This document shows positions 55,964-63,638 of a DNA stretch of 64,000 nucleotides, in pieces. Made by a program: the position numbers and the translations under genes. The DNA is from Acidovorax sp. KKS102. GTDB lineage: Bacteria > Pseudomonadota > Gammaproteobacteria > Burkholderiales > Burkholderiaceae_C. The DNA is taken from positions 4,774,001 to 4,838,000 of the forward strand of contig NC_018708.1 of NCBI RefSeq assembly GCF_000302535.1. The letters are read 5' to 3'. Under the pieces are notes generated by a model. That model was not told the origin of the DNA. It made no database searches and worked only from the letters and a program-made list of their open reading frames with translations. Position 1 is the first letter of the stretch. Each line of letters begins with the position of its first letter.

Positions 55964-56778
55964 CTTTGACGATGGACAGCACCAACGCCGCCCCCGACTA
56001 CGCCGCCTTTTTGCAGCAGCAACTCGCCACCCAGCCGCACAACGTGATGGCCCATGTGCTGGGCAACGAACAGATCTGGATCAAGCGCGCGGGAGCCCCC
56101 CATGGCACAGGCCGCTACCGCGCCATGGCCTTGCTGGCAGCCCTGCTGCGGCTGGACGCCCTGCGCCCCGTGTCCAACCCCGGCGGCCCCACGGCCATTG
56201 CCACCGAAGTGCAGCGCCTGCGCGACCTGGCCGCACGCGGCATACGCGTGCCCGTGGTGCTGGCGGCATCCACCCATGGCTTTGCCATGCGCCACCTGGG
56301 CCACACGGGCGAAGAAATCCATTCGCTGGGCAACGAGATCGACCACGCCGTGCAGGCGGGCGACACGAACACCGTGCTGGCCTTGTGGCAGCAGGGGCTG
56401 GATACCTTGGCCCAAGTGCATCACCAAGGCACCTGCCTGAGCCAGGCCTTTGCGCGCAACCTGGTGCGCTGCCCTGATGGCGAGGTGGCCTGCATCGACT
56501 TTGAAGACGACCCCGCCGCCGTGCTACCCCTGGCGGTGTGCCACGTGCGCGATGCGCTGTGTTACGCGCACTCCACCGCGATCTACCTGCACACCAGCGG
56601 CACGCTGACCGAGGGGCGCGCGCGTTGGGCGGCATGGGTGGCGCAGGGCAGCGCGGAGATGCAGACAGTGCTGGCGACCAGCGTGCGGCGGATGGGGTGG
56701 ATGCGGCATCTGCCCACGAATCGCAAGCTGGGGCGGGATTTGCAGCGGGTGCGAGCCGCGTATGACTTGCTGGCCTGA
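55960..56778 (+). CDS. Kinase-like protein (lipopolysaccharide-kinase/BUD32 type fold)
   Basis: The 272-residue protein resembles small atypical protein/sugar kinases: IWIKRAG with a nucleotide-binding Lys, IATEVQRLRDLAARGIRVP (helix C and linker), LAQVHHQGTCLSQAFARNLV with the catalytic-loop His and Asn, and VACIDFEDDPA with a metal-binding Asp in place of DFG. The ATG at 55960 overlaps the upstream stop (ATGA), so it is coupled to the glutamate-synthase-like protein. The substrate is unknown and I assign no specific function. Confidence 0.75.
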   Translation: MTLTMDSTNAAPDYAAFLQQQLATQPHNVMAHVLGNEQIWIKRAGAPHGTGRYRAMALLAALLRLDALRPVSNPGGPTAIATEVQRLRDLAARGIRVPVVLAASTHGFAMRHLGHTGEEIHSLGNEIDHAVQAGDTNTVLALWQQGLDTLAQVHHQGTCLSQAFARNLVRCPDGEVACIDFEDDPAAVLPLAVCHVRDALCYAHSTAIYLHTSGTLTEGRARWAAWVAQGSAEMQTVLATSVRRMGWMRHLPTNRKLGRDLQRVRAAYDLLA

Positions 56779-56793
56779 TTGAACGACTGAGCG

Positions 56794-57108
56794 TCAATAG
56801 GCGCCGAACAGCGCGTCCAGAGCGCTGATGATCAGATCGGCCTGAGCGCGGAGATTACCGACGGGGCTCTTCAGCATGGACAAGGGCACGGCACCGATGG
56901 CCGCCGCGTCCAGGATGACCGCAACGCCTTCCACTTCCAGCGCAGGATTGAGGTCACGAAGCGGTATCGCCACACGCTCGGCGCTGCGCAACGGCAGCAC
57001 CACGCGTGTCTGCAAACCGCTGATGTACTCGTTCTGAACATCCAGCAAGAAGGGGGTGGTGACACGCTGTTTGGCGTCGGGGTGCCGATAAACGTCAAAC
57101 CGCGCCAT
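56794..57108 (-). CDS. ccdB: CcdB-type toxin
   Basis: CcdB poisons DNA gyrase. The 104-residue protein matches the family from end to end: FDVYRHPDAKQRVTTPFLLD, VQNEYISGLQTRVVLPLRS, LNPALEVEGVAVILDAAAIG, ADLIISALDALFGAY, where the C-terminal Trp/Gly/Ile killing residues of F-plasmid CcdB are replaced by Phe-Gly-Ala-Tyr. It starts three bases after the ccdA stop. Chromosomal copies are often attenuated, so activity is not certain. Confidence 0.92.
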   Translation of the reverse strand: MARFDVYRHPDAKQRVTTPFLLDVQNEYISGLQTRVVLPLRSAERVAIPLRDLNPALEVEGVAVILDAAAIGAVPLSMLKSPVGNLRAQADLIISALDALFGAY

Positions 57109-57111
57109 CGC

Positions 57112-57351
57112 TCAGAAGGTCCTGTACTGGGCCAGCGGCAGGCCTTCGCTCTCGATGCGCGCGTTGTAGGCTGCAATAGCCTCTTGGTTGGCGGCGTTCC
57201 AGCGCTCCCAGTACCGGCGCTGGACTTCGGCAGCGAGCAGTTCGTCCACGGTTTGGGAGATGTTCATGCCCATATCGCGTGCGGCTTCCAGCACCTTGCT
57301 GTTGAGCGACAGGTTGGTGGACTTCTTGGGGGCGTTGTCAAAGCGAAGCAT
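57112..57351 (-). CDS. ccdA: CcdA-type antitoxin
   Basis: The 79-residue protein has the CcdA layout: a ribbon-helix-helix DNA-binding N-terminus (KKSTNLSLNSKVLEAARDMG, NISQTVDELLAAEV) and a toxin-binding tail (RRYWERWNAANQEAIAAYNARIESEGLPLAQYRTF shows the conserved W-x-N-x-x-A-I and final aromatic region). It should neutralise CcdB and repress the pair. A PIN-domain gene lies just upstream. Confidence 0.92.
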   Translation of the reverse strand: MLRFDNAPKKSTNLSLNSKVLEAARDMGMNISQTVDELLAAEVQRRYWERWNAANQEAIAAYNARIESEGLPLAQYRTF

Positions 57352-57384
57352 GGCAGGTTCTCCAGCAGAGCATATGCGCAGATT

Positions 57385-57864
57385 TTATGCGCATACCACA
57401 TCAACACCCAGTACGACTTCCGTCGCCACATCCGCCCCCAGGTTCGCCAGCCGCTTTCGCATGCAGATCACCGCCTTGTCCTTGCTCAGCAAGATCGCCC
57501 GGTGCGCTGCCGCCAGGTCGATGAACTTCTGGTCGTCTGCGTCCTTGCACACATAGGCCACCTTGGGCGCGATCTCCACCAGGCGCGCCTGCGCGTCAAA
57601 CGCCGCCAGCACCTGCGGGGCATCCACGCGGTAGTAGTCCATGCGCTCAACGATGTGCGGGTAGGCCAGCACGCGCTCCAGCTCGTCGCGCATGACCTGC
57701 GTGGCAATCCAGGCCAGGCGCCCCTGGGCCAGCAGCGTGCGCAGAGGGGCCGTGCGCGGGTCGCTGAAGATCAGCAGGTCGAGCGCCACGTTGGTGTCCA
57801 CCACCACGGGGCGTGCGGGCTCGTTCGCTGGCGCCTCGGCGGGCAGGCGCAGTTCAACCTTCAT
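57385..57864 (-). CDS. PIN-domain protein, putative ribonuclease toxin
   Basis: The 159-residue protein has a PIN fold: first acidic residue in VVVDTNVALDLLIFSDP, a middle Glu in MRDELERVL, and the late acidic group in VCKDADDQKFIDLAAAHRA, ending LLSKDKAVI. PIN proteins cut RNA and are often toxins (VapC-like). No small VapB-type antitoxin gene lies beside it; the adjacent antitoxin is CcdA. Its start overlaps the end of the RNA methyltransferase gene by 11 bases. Confidence 0.85.
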   Translation of the reverse strand: MKVELRLPAEAPANEPARPVVVDTNVALDLLIFSDPRTAPLRTLLAQGRLAWIATQVMRDELERVLAYPHIVERMDYYRVDAPQVLAAFDAQARLVEIAPKVAYVCKDADDQKFIDLAAAHRAILLSKDKAVICMRKRLANLGADVATEVVLGVDVVCA

Positions 57865-59146
57865 GGCGTGGGCCGCCGTCGGTGGCAGGCTTGGCGGCCC
57901 GGTCGCGCACGGCGCCCTTGATCATGTCGAAGCGGAACATGCGGCATTCGATGGGGCCGTTCCATAGGGGCACGCGGCGCGATTCCTTCAGGCGCATCTT
58001 GCCGGGCAGTTTCAGGTCGGGGGTGAGCATCCAGGCCGTCCAGCCGCTGTAGTTCTTCTTCCAGTGCGTGGCCAGCTGGCTGAAGAACTCGCCGCCGTCT
58101 TCGGTCTGCGCCTCTTCGCGGCCCACAGCCAGGCCCTGGGCGCGGTCGGCCGCGCGTTCGCTGGCATTGCGGCCTGCGGTACCGGCTGCGGCAATGCGCT
58201 CGCCGTAGGGCGGGTTCAGCAGCATCACGCCGGGCTGGTCGCAGGGCGGCATGCGCTGCAGGGCGTCGCCACCGCGCAGCTGCACGGCCTGGGCCACACC
58301 TGCGCGCTCAGCGTTGCGCTGCGCAAAATCGACCATCCGGAAGGCCACATCACTGCCAAAAATGGGTACAGCGCTAGTACATATTGCGCCTTCAGCTTCG
58401 TTTTTGATAGCAGACCAGACATGTGCCTGGAAGGGCAGCAGCTTTTCAAACGCAAAGCGACGCAGCATGCCCGCCGGGATGCGGCAGGCGATCTGTGCGG
58501 CTTCGACCACGATGGTGCCGCTGCCGCAGCAGGGGTCGTACAGGGGCTGGGGGTTGTCGCCGTGCGGGTCCCAGCCACTGGCGGCGATCATGGCGGCGGC
58601 GAGGGTTTCCTTAAGGGGGGCATCGCCCTTGTCCTCGCGCCAGCCGCGCTTGAACAGTGGCTCGCCCGAGGTGTCGATGTAGAGCGTGGCTTCGTCGGTG
58701 GTCAGGTGCAGGTGGATGCGCACGTCGGGCCACTGGGTGTTCACATCGGGGCGCACGCCGCTCTTGTGGCGGAAGCGGTCGGCCACGGCGTCTTTCACCT
58801 TGAGGCCCGCGAAGTTCAGGCTCTGCAGCGGGCTGTGCTGGGCCGTCACTTCGACCTTGAAGGTCTGGCGCGTGGTGAACCAGATCTCCCAGGCCACATC
58901 GCTGGCCATGTTGTAGAGGTCGTTCTCAGACCGGTATGGGCGGTGGGCCAATTGCACCAGTACGCGCTGGGCCAAGCGGCTGTGCAGGTTGAGCTGCATG
59001 GCCTGGCGCCACGAGGCGCGCAGCAGCACACCACCCCGGCCCACCAGCAGGTCTTGCCCCGTGAGACCGGTGATGCCATGTACCTCGTCGGCCAGAAAGC
59101 CCTCGACGCCTGCGGCGCAAGGGAGAAAAAGTTGGAGTTGGTTCAT
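57854..59146 (-). CDS. THUMP-domain 23S rRNA methyltransferase (RlmL N-terminal type)
   Basis: The 430-residue protein has a THUMP domain (AGVEGFLADEV, LAQRVLVQLAH, ENDLYNMASDVAWEIWF) and a class I methyltransferase: DPCCGSGTIVVEAAQIAC, SDVAFRMVDFAQRNAERAG, and the catalytic LLNPPYGERIAA. It corresponds to RlmL (m2G2445 of 23S rRNA) without the RlmK half. Residues about 244-264 (SAIKNEAEGAICTSAVPIFG) come from a 58-bp repeat copy located between helix and strand of the SAM domain. Confidence 0.9.
   Translation of the reverse strand: MNQLQLFLPCAAGVEGFLADEVHGITGLTGQDLLVGRGGVLLRASWRQAMQLNLHSRLAQRVLVQLAHRPYRSENDLYNMASDVAWEIWFTTRQTFKVEVTAQHSPLQSLNFAGLKVKDAVADRFRHKSGVRPDVNTQWPDVRIHLHLTTDEATLYIDTSGEPLFKRGWREDKGDAPLKETLAAAMIAASGWDPHGDNPQPLYDPCCGSGTIVVEAAQIACRIPAGMLRRFAFEKLLPFQAHVWSAIKNEAEGAICTSAVPIFGSDVAFRMVDFAQRNAERAGVAQAVQLRGGDALQRMPPCDQPGVMLLNPPYGERIAAAGTAGRNASERAADRAQGLAVGREEAQTEDGGEFFSQLATHWKKNYSGWTAWMLTPDLKLPGKMRLKESRRVPLWNGPIECRMFRFDMIKGAVRDRAAKPATDGGPRHEG
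58355..58416 (-). repeat. 58-bp dispersed repeat, copy 6 (inside rlmL-like gene)
   Basis: The minus strand reads CTATCAAAAACGAAGCTGAA, GGCGCAATATGTACTAGCGC, then CCATTTTTGGC. It is nearly gap-free against the cinA copy and is read in frame. Confidence 0.8.
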
Positions 59147-59166
59147 GTCGATGGGGAGGATACGCG

Positions 59167-59625
59167 CTAGTGCTCGGCGGGGGAACCGGGCTCCCCCGCG
59201 CGGGCCAGCAGCAGCCGGCGGATGGAGTCGGGGATGGGTGCGACCTTGCGGCTGGCCTTGCCGATGAAGACGATACCGATCTTGCCGCGCGCCACTTCGC
59301 GGCCTGAGGCCTTTTCGGTCATGCAGAACACCAGGTCGAAGCCGTAGCGGTTGAAGTCCGCCGGGGCCATTTCCACCCGCATGGTTTCGCCGTGGAAACC
59401 TTCGGACTTGTACTGCGCCACTATGTCGCCCACCACGATGGAAAGGCCGCCCACATCGGCCTCTGGGTAGCCCAGCGACTGAAAGAAGCGCACCCGCGCT
59501 TCGGACACCAGGCTGAGCAGCTGCGCGTTGTCCAGGTGTCCGCCCTGGTTCACATGGCTGATGTAGATCTGCAGCTCGGTGGCAAAGCCGAAGTGCGCGG
59601 GGAGGTCAAAGACGATGCGGGCCAT
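59167..59625 (-). CDS. Hotdog-fold acyl-CoA thioesterase
   Basis: The 152-residue protein has a 4-hydroxybenzoyl-CoA-thioesterase-like hotdog fold: FATELQIYISHVNQGGHLDNAQLLSLVSEARVRFFQSLGY, VGDIVAQYKSEGFHGETMRV, FDLVFCMTEKASGREVARGKIG. It should hydrolyse an acyl-CoA thioester; the acyl group is unknown. Initiation at ATG 59625 is favoured because the family core starts there. Confidence 0.85.
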   Translation of the reverse strand: MARIVFDLPAHFGFATELQIYISHVNQGGHLDNAQLLSLVSEARVRFFQSLGYPEADVGGLSIVVGDIVAQYKSEGFHGETMRVEMAPADFNRYGFDLVFCMTEKASGREVARGKIGIVFIGKASRKVAPIPDSIRRLLLARAGEPGSPAEH

Positions 59626-59706
59626 GGTGGGCTGCGGTGGGTAATACGGAAACAACAGAAAAGACTACGGCGGCGCAGGCGGGCAGTGCGCCACCTGCCG
59701 AGGCGG

Positions 59707-61305
59707 CTACAACGCTTTGCGCAGATTCGCTGGCGCGATCTTGAGCGCCTCGCGGTACTTGGCCACGGTGCGGCGGGCGCATTCGATGCCCTGCTCCTTG
59801 AGCATCTCGGCGATCTGGCTGTCGGACAGCGGCTTGGCGGGGTTCTCCGCCGACACGAACTGCTTGATCAGTGCGCGCACCGCCGTGCTCGACGCATTGC
59901 CGCCCGTTTCGGTGCCCAGGCCCGAGCCAAAGAAATACTTCAGCTCGTAGGTGCCGATAGGCGTGGCCATGTACTTGGCGGTGGTGACGCGGCTGATGGT
60001 GGACTCGTGCAGGCCCAGTTCGTCGGCAATGTCGCGCAGCACCAGCGGGCGCATGGCCAGTTCACCGTGGGTGAAGAAGTTCTTTTGCCGCTCGACGATG
60101 GCGCGCGACACGCGCAGGATGGTGTCAAAACGCTGCTGGATGTTCTTGATGAACCAGCGCGCCTCCTGCAGGCGCTGCTGCATGCCCTGGTGGCCTTCGC
60201 CGCCCTTGTGGCCGCGCAGGGCGCCTGCGTAGATGTCGTGCACGCGCAGGCGGGGCATCACGTCGGGGTTGAGCTGCACGATGAAGCTCTGCTGGCCGCT
60301 GCCATTGGCGCGACCGGCTTTGCGTACGATGACGTCGGGCACGATGATGTTGCGCTCCACGTCGGCAAACTTGCGGCCCGGGCGTGGTTCCAGGCGGGCG
60401 ATGAGTGCCATGGCAGCGCGGGTGCGCTCTTCTCCAGCCACGCCGCCTTCGCTGCACAGCTGCGTCAGGCGGCGGATGTCCCGGCGCGCCAGCATCTCCA
60501 GCGGCTGCTGGCAGATGCGCAGAGCGGTCTGCACCGTGTCGGGGTCAGCACTGCTGTCCTCATCGGCAGCCAGCGCCGTGAGCTGCAGCGTCAGGCATTC
60601 GGCCAGGTTGCGCGCCCCCACGCCAGTGGGCTCCAGGCTTTGCAGCAGGCGCTGGGCCACGGTGAAGCGGTGCACCAGTTCTTCGATCTGTTCCAGGTCG
60701 TCGGGCCCGGCGAGGCTGATGGCGAGTTCTTCCAGCGGCTCTTCGAGGTAGCCGTCGTCGTTCAGCGATTCGATGAGAAAACGCAGCGCGGCCATGTCTA
60801 CTTCGGACAGGCGCAGCGACAGCGCCTGGCGGTGCAAAAAGGCCGTCAGCGACTCGTGCGATCGGGCCAGCTCGGTGGCATCGGCCTCGTCGCCTTCCGC
60901 GTCGTTGCGGGTGCGCGCTGGGGCGTCGCCGCCCCACTCGGCATCGTTGGGCGCCATCTCGACGGTGCCGTCGCCGCTCCAGTCGGGCTCGTCCGAGCCC
61001 CCCCCGGAGATTTCAGCGTCGTTTTGGCTGTCAGCGCCAGTACTGCTTGCGCCAGCAGCTCCTGAAAACATAGCATCATCTGCGCTGTAGTCGTCGGCCT
61101 GCGCGGGCGTATCGGCGGCTTCCAGGCCAAATTCCTCGCGCGGGGCTTCGTCGACACTGCGTTCGAGGAACGGGTTTTCGTCGAGCATCTGCTCGACTTC
61201 CTGCGACAGTTCGAGCGTGGACAACTGCAGCAGCCGGATGGACTGCTGGAGCTGGGGGGTCAGTGCAAGGTGCTGCGAGACGCGCAGCGACAGTCCAGGC
61301 TTCAT
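59707..61305 (-). CDS. rpoN: RNA polymerase sigma-54 factor
   Basis: Sigma-54 directs polymerase to -24/-12 promoters and needs AAA+ activators. The 532-residue protein has the N-terminal activator region (SLRVSQHLALTPQLQQSIRLLQLSTLELSQEVEQML), an acidic region II, a core-binding domain, a helix-turn-helix (SDSQIAEMLKEQGI) and the RpoN box ARRTVAKYREAL. It starts with a TGATG overlap of the lptB stop. Residues about 76-96 in the acidic linker (DDAMFSGAAGASSTGADSQN) are encoded by a 58-bp repeat. Confidence 0.97.
   Translation of the reverse strand: MKPGLSLRVSQHLALTPQLQQSIRLLQLSTLELSQEVEQMLDENPFLERSVDEAPREEFGLEAADTPAQADDYSADDAMFSGAAGASSTGADSQNDAEISGGGSDEPDWSGDGTVEMAPNDAEWGGDAPARTRNDAEGDEADATELARSHESLTAFLHRQALSLRLSEVDMAALRFLIESLNDDGYLEEPLEELAISLAGPDDLEQIEELVHRFTVAQRLLQSLEPTGVGARNLAECLTLQLTALAADEDSSADPDTVQTALRICQQPLEMLARRDIRRLTQLCSEGGVAGEERTRAAMALIARLEPRPGRKFADVERNIIVPDVIVRKAGRANGSGQQSFIVQLNPDVMPRLRVHDIYAGALRGHKGGEGHQGMQQRLQEARWFIKNIQQRFDTILRVSRAIVERQKNFFTHGELAMRPLVLRDIADELGLHESTISRVTTAKYMATPIGTYELKYFFGSGLGTETGGNASSTAVRALIKQFVSAENPAKPLSDSQIAEMLKEQGIECARRTVAKYREALKIAPANLRKAL
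61018..61080 (-). repeat. 58-bp dispersed repeat, copy 7 (inside rpoN)
   Basis: The minus strand reads TGCTATGTTTTCAGGAGCTG, GGCGCAAGCAGTACTGGCGC and GCCAAAACGACG. Its landmarks are spaced exactly as in the cinA and rlmL-like copies. It is read in frame within the variable acidic linker. Confidence 0.7.
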
Positions 61306-62126
61306 CACATGCGGAAATGCTCGCCCAGGTACACGCGGCGTACTTCGGCGTTGTCCACGATCTCGGACGGCGTGCCCTGCGCCAGCACGCGGCCGTCGCT
61401 GATGATGAAGGCGTGGTCGCAGATGCCCAGCGTCTCGCGCACGTTGTGGTCGGTGATGAGCACACCAATGCCGCGCGCCTTCAGGAAGCCGATGATGCGC
61501 TGGATCTCGATCACTGCGATGGGGTCGATGCCGGCAAAAGGCTCGTCCAGCAGGATGAAACGCGGCTGGGTGGCCAGGGCGCGGGCGATCTCGACGCGGC
61601 GGCGCTCGCCACCGGACAGCGCCAGTGCGGGTGAGGCCCTCAGGTGGTCCACGCGCAGCTCTTGCAGCAGGGCCGTAAGGCGCTCTTCGATGGCATCACG
61701 CGACAGCGGCTGGCCGTCGTCGGCGCGCTGCAGTTCCAGCACGGCGCGCACGTTTTCTTCGACGGTGAGCTTGCGGAAGATGGAGGCTTCTTGCGGCAGG
61801 TACGACAGCCCCAGGCGCGACCGGCGATGGATGGGCATGTGGGCCACGGACTGGCCGTCGATGCGGATGTCACCCGCATCGCTGCGCACCAGGCCCACGA
61901 TCATGTAGAACGATGTGGTCTTGCCCGCGCCATTAGGGCCCAGCAGGCCCACGACTTCGCCTTTTTGCACCTCCAGGGACACGTCCTTGACGACCTTGCG
62001 GCTGCCATAGGACTTGGCCAGGTGCTGCACCTCCAGGCGGCTGCCCGAGTGCGAATCGGGCCCCAGGCGGCTGTTCGCAGGGGTCGCTGGGGTCTCGGGA
62101 CCGGTACTCACCACGGGCCCGCTCAC
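61305..62126 (-). CDS. lptB: LPS export ABC transporter ATP-binding protein
   Basis: LptB powers LptFG to extract lipopolysaccharide from the inner membrane. The 273-residue protein has Walker A at residues 63-71 (GPNGAGKTT), Q-loop [14 protein letters not shown], signature [17 protein letters not shown], Walker [17 protein letters not shown] and H-loop [11 protein letters not shown]. An extra 30-residue N-terminal tail precedes the domain. GTG 62126 overlaps the lptA stop by four bases. Confidence 0.96.
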   Translation of the reverse strand: MSGPVVSTGPETPATPANSRLGPDSHSGSRLEVQHLAKSYGSRKVVKDVSLEVQKGEVVGLLGPNGAGKTTSFYMIVGLVRSDAGDIRIDGQSVAHMPIHRRSRLGLSYLPQEASIFRKLTVEENVRAVLELQRADDGQPLSRDAIEERLTALLQELRVDHLRASPALALSGGERRRVEIARALATQPRFILLDEPFAGIDPIAVIEIQRIIGFLKARGIGVLITDHNVRETLGICDHAFIISDGRVLAQGTPSEIVDNAEVRRVYLGEHFRM

Positions 62127-62782
62127 TTGGCGCCGCCGCCAAGAGTGTTGCTGGGGCGCAGCGCCGGAGCGGGCGACTCGGGCGCCTTGGCGGGGGCTGC
62201 CGTACCGGGCGGCGGGTCCTTGGGTGCCAGCACGGCGCGCACGCGGCCGCCAGACGTGGGGGCGTCGCCGGCCGCAGCCGAAGACGCAGGCGCCTTCTGG
62301 CCATCGACGGTGAACACGTCGGTGAGGTTGTTGTAAACGATCACGGCGCCGGTGATCTCGTCGTTGAGCACCGACCCACGGTAGCGGCGCAGTTCGGCGC
62401 GGGTGATGAAGCGCACGTTGTCGGCCTTGCCGTCGTATTCGATGACTTCGCTTTCGCCTTCGATGAACTCGTCCGGCGCTCCGGCCACGGTGTCGCGCTT
62501 CTGGCGGAAGAACGCCCGTTTGCCCGCCTCGGCCGTGACCACGCCGTACTGGTAGCCGTCGGCGTCCTGGCGCACATCCAGCCGCGCGCCGCGCAGCACG
62601 ATGGTGCCTTTGGTCATCACCACGCGGCCCGAGAACACGCTGGTCTGCTTGAGTTCATCGTGGCGCAGGGCGTCGGCCTCGATGTTCATGGGCTTGGCAC
62701 GGTCTGCCTTTTCGGCATGTGCCATGCCCGCAAGGCCGGACAGGGCTGCGAGCACAAGGAGGGGGAGTAGGCGGTGGGTCAT
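62123..62782 (-). CDS. lptA: Periplasmic LPS transport protein LptA
   Basis: LptA forms the periplasmic bridge that carries lipopolysaccharide to the outer membrane. The 219-residue protein has a signal peptide ([16 protein letters not shown]) and the OstA-like beta-jellyroll: [79 protein letters not shown] Pro/Ala-rich C-terminal tail is added. ATG 62782 is certain from the signal peptide. No lptC gene lies upstream; a terminator and dsbA do. Confidence 0.93.
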   Translation of the reverse strand: MTHRLLPLLVLAALSGLAGMAHAEKADRAKPMNIEADALRHDELKQTSVFSGRVVMTKGTIVLRGARLDVRQDADGYQYGVVTAEAGKRAFFRQKRDTVAGAPDEFIEGESEVIEYDGKADNVRFITRAELRRYRGSVLNDEITGAVIVYNNLTDVFTVDGQKAPASSAAAGDAPTSGGRVRAVLAPKDPPPGTAAPAKAPESPAPALRPSNTLGGGAK

Positions 62783-62802
62783 AGGGCACGAATCTTGCAA
62801 TG

Positions 62803-62808
62803 ATTGTA
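62803..62808 (-). promoter_or_regulatory. Candidate -10 element of lptA-lptB-rpoN
   Basis: TACAAT on the minus strand, in GGCTACAATCATTG, lies 20 bases before the lptA ATG and about 23 bases after the dsbA terminator. A new promoter is needed there because the terminator separates dsbA from lptA. The -35 region is poor (GGGGTA). Confidence 0.45.
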
Positions 62809-62831
62809 GCCACCCGATGGTACCTACCCCG

Positions 62832-62854
62832 AAAAAAAGCCCGCATCCGCGGGC
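62832..62854 (-). terminator. Rho-independent terminator after dsbA
   Basis: On the minus strand GCCCGC, a four-base loop and GCGGGC (62839-62854) are followed by seven T residues (62832-62838). It is the clearest intrinsic terminator in the window and ends the SPOR-dsbA transcript. Confidence 0.85.
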
Positions 62855-62889
62855 CTTTGGGACAGCTTGCCGACAGGGTCGGCCACTGG

Positions 62890-63546
62890 TCAGGCTTTGC
62901 GCGCTGTGGCGGCCAGGTATTCGACCACCTGCAGCACGGTCTGCATGCTGCCGGCCATCGTGCCGTCGGTGTAGTACTTGCCCGCCACACCCATGGATGG
63001 CACGCCTTCGACACCGTACGCATCCTGCAGCTGCGAGGCACGACGCACCTGGTTGGCGACGCTGAAGGAGCCGTAGACCTCCTTGAACTTGGCCACGTCC
63101 ACGCCCTGCTGGGTCACCCAGGCCAGGATTTCGTCGTCCTTGGCGAGCTTGGCCTTTTCCACGTGGATGGCGCGGAAGACCTTGGCATGCAGGGCTTCGA
63201 GCTTGCCCATGCCTTCGAGCGTGTAGTACAGCTTTTGCTGGGGCACGAAGCTGGCGTTGAACGCCACAGGCACGCGGCGGATGGAGAGGTCCTTGGGCGC
63301 GGCCTTGACCCAAGCGTCCAGTGTGGGCTCGAAGGCGTTGCAGTGGGGGCAGCTGTACCAGAAGAACTCGATCACATCGACCTTGCCGGCCGGGGCATCC
63401 GGGGCGACGGGCTTGTCCAGCCGCTTGAAGTCCTTGCCCTCCTTGAACTGGCGGGCTTGCGCCATGGCGGGGTTGGCCACTGGCAGCGTCAGGGCAGAAG
63501 CGGCAACCGCCGAGGCGGCGGACAAAGAAAACTCACGGCGTTTCAT
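62890..63546 (-). CDS. dsbA: Thiol:disulfide interchange protein DsbA
   Basis: DsbA introduces disulfide bonds into exported proteins. The 218-residue product has a signal with twin arginines near the start (MKRREFSLSAASAVAASA, possibly Tat-compatible), then a thioredoxin fold with the redox pair Cys66-Pro-His-Cys69 in FFWYSCPHCN and cis-Pro in GVEGVPSMGV. A strong terminator follows. A perfect 7-bp dyad (GGGATGT, ACATCCC; 63575-63591) lies in the 92-base interval upstream and may fold in the message. Confidence 0.95.
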   Translation of the reverse strand: MKRREFSLSAASAVAASALTLPVANPAMAQARQFKEGKDFKRLDKPVAPDAPAGKVDVIEFFWYSCPHCNAFEPTLDAWVKAAPKDLSIRRVPVAFNASFVPQQKLYYTLEGMGKLEALHAKVFRAIHVEKAKLAKDDEILAWVTQQGVDVAKFKEVYGSFSVANQVRRASQLQDAYGVEGVPSMGVAGKYYTDGTMAGSMQTVLQVVEYLAATARKA

Positions 63547-63638
63547 GACAAAGACTCTCCTGGTTCAGGTATGCGGGATGTGAGACATCCCTTTACAAAA
63601 AGTTCAGCCCTGGCGGTGGCGCCGCTTTTGCAAGCGCT

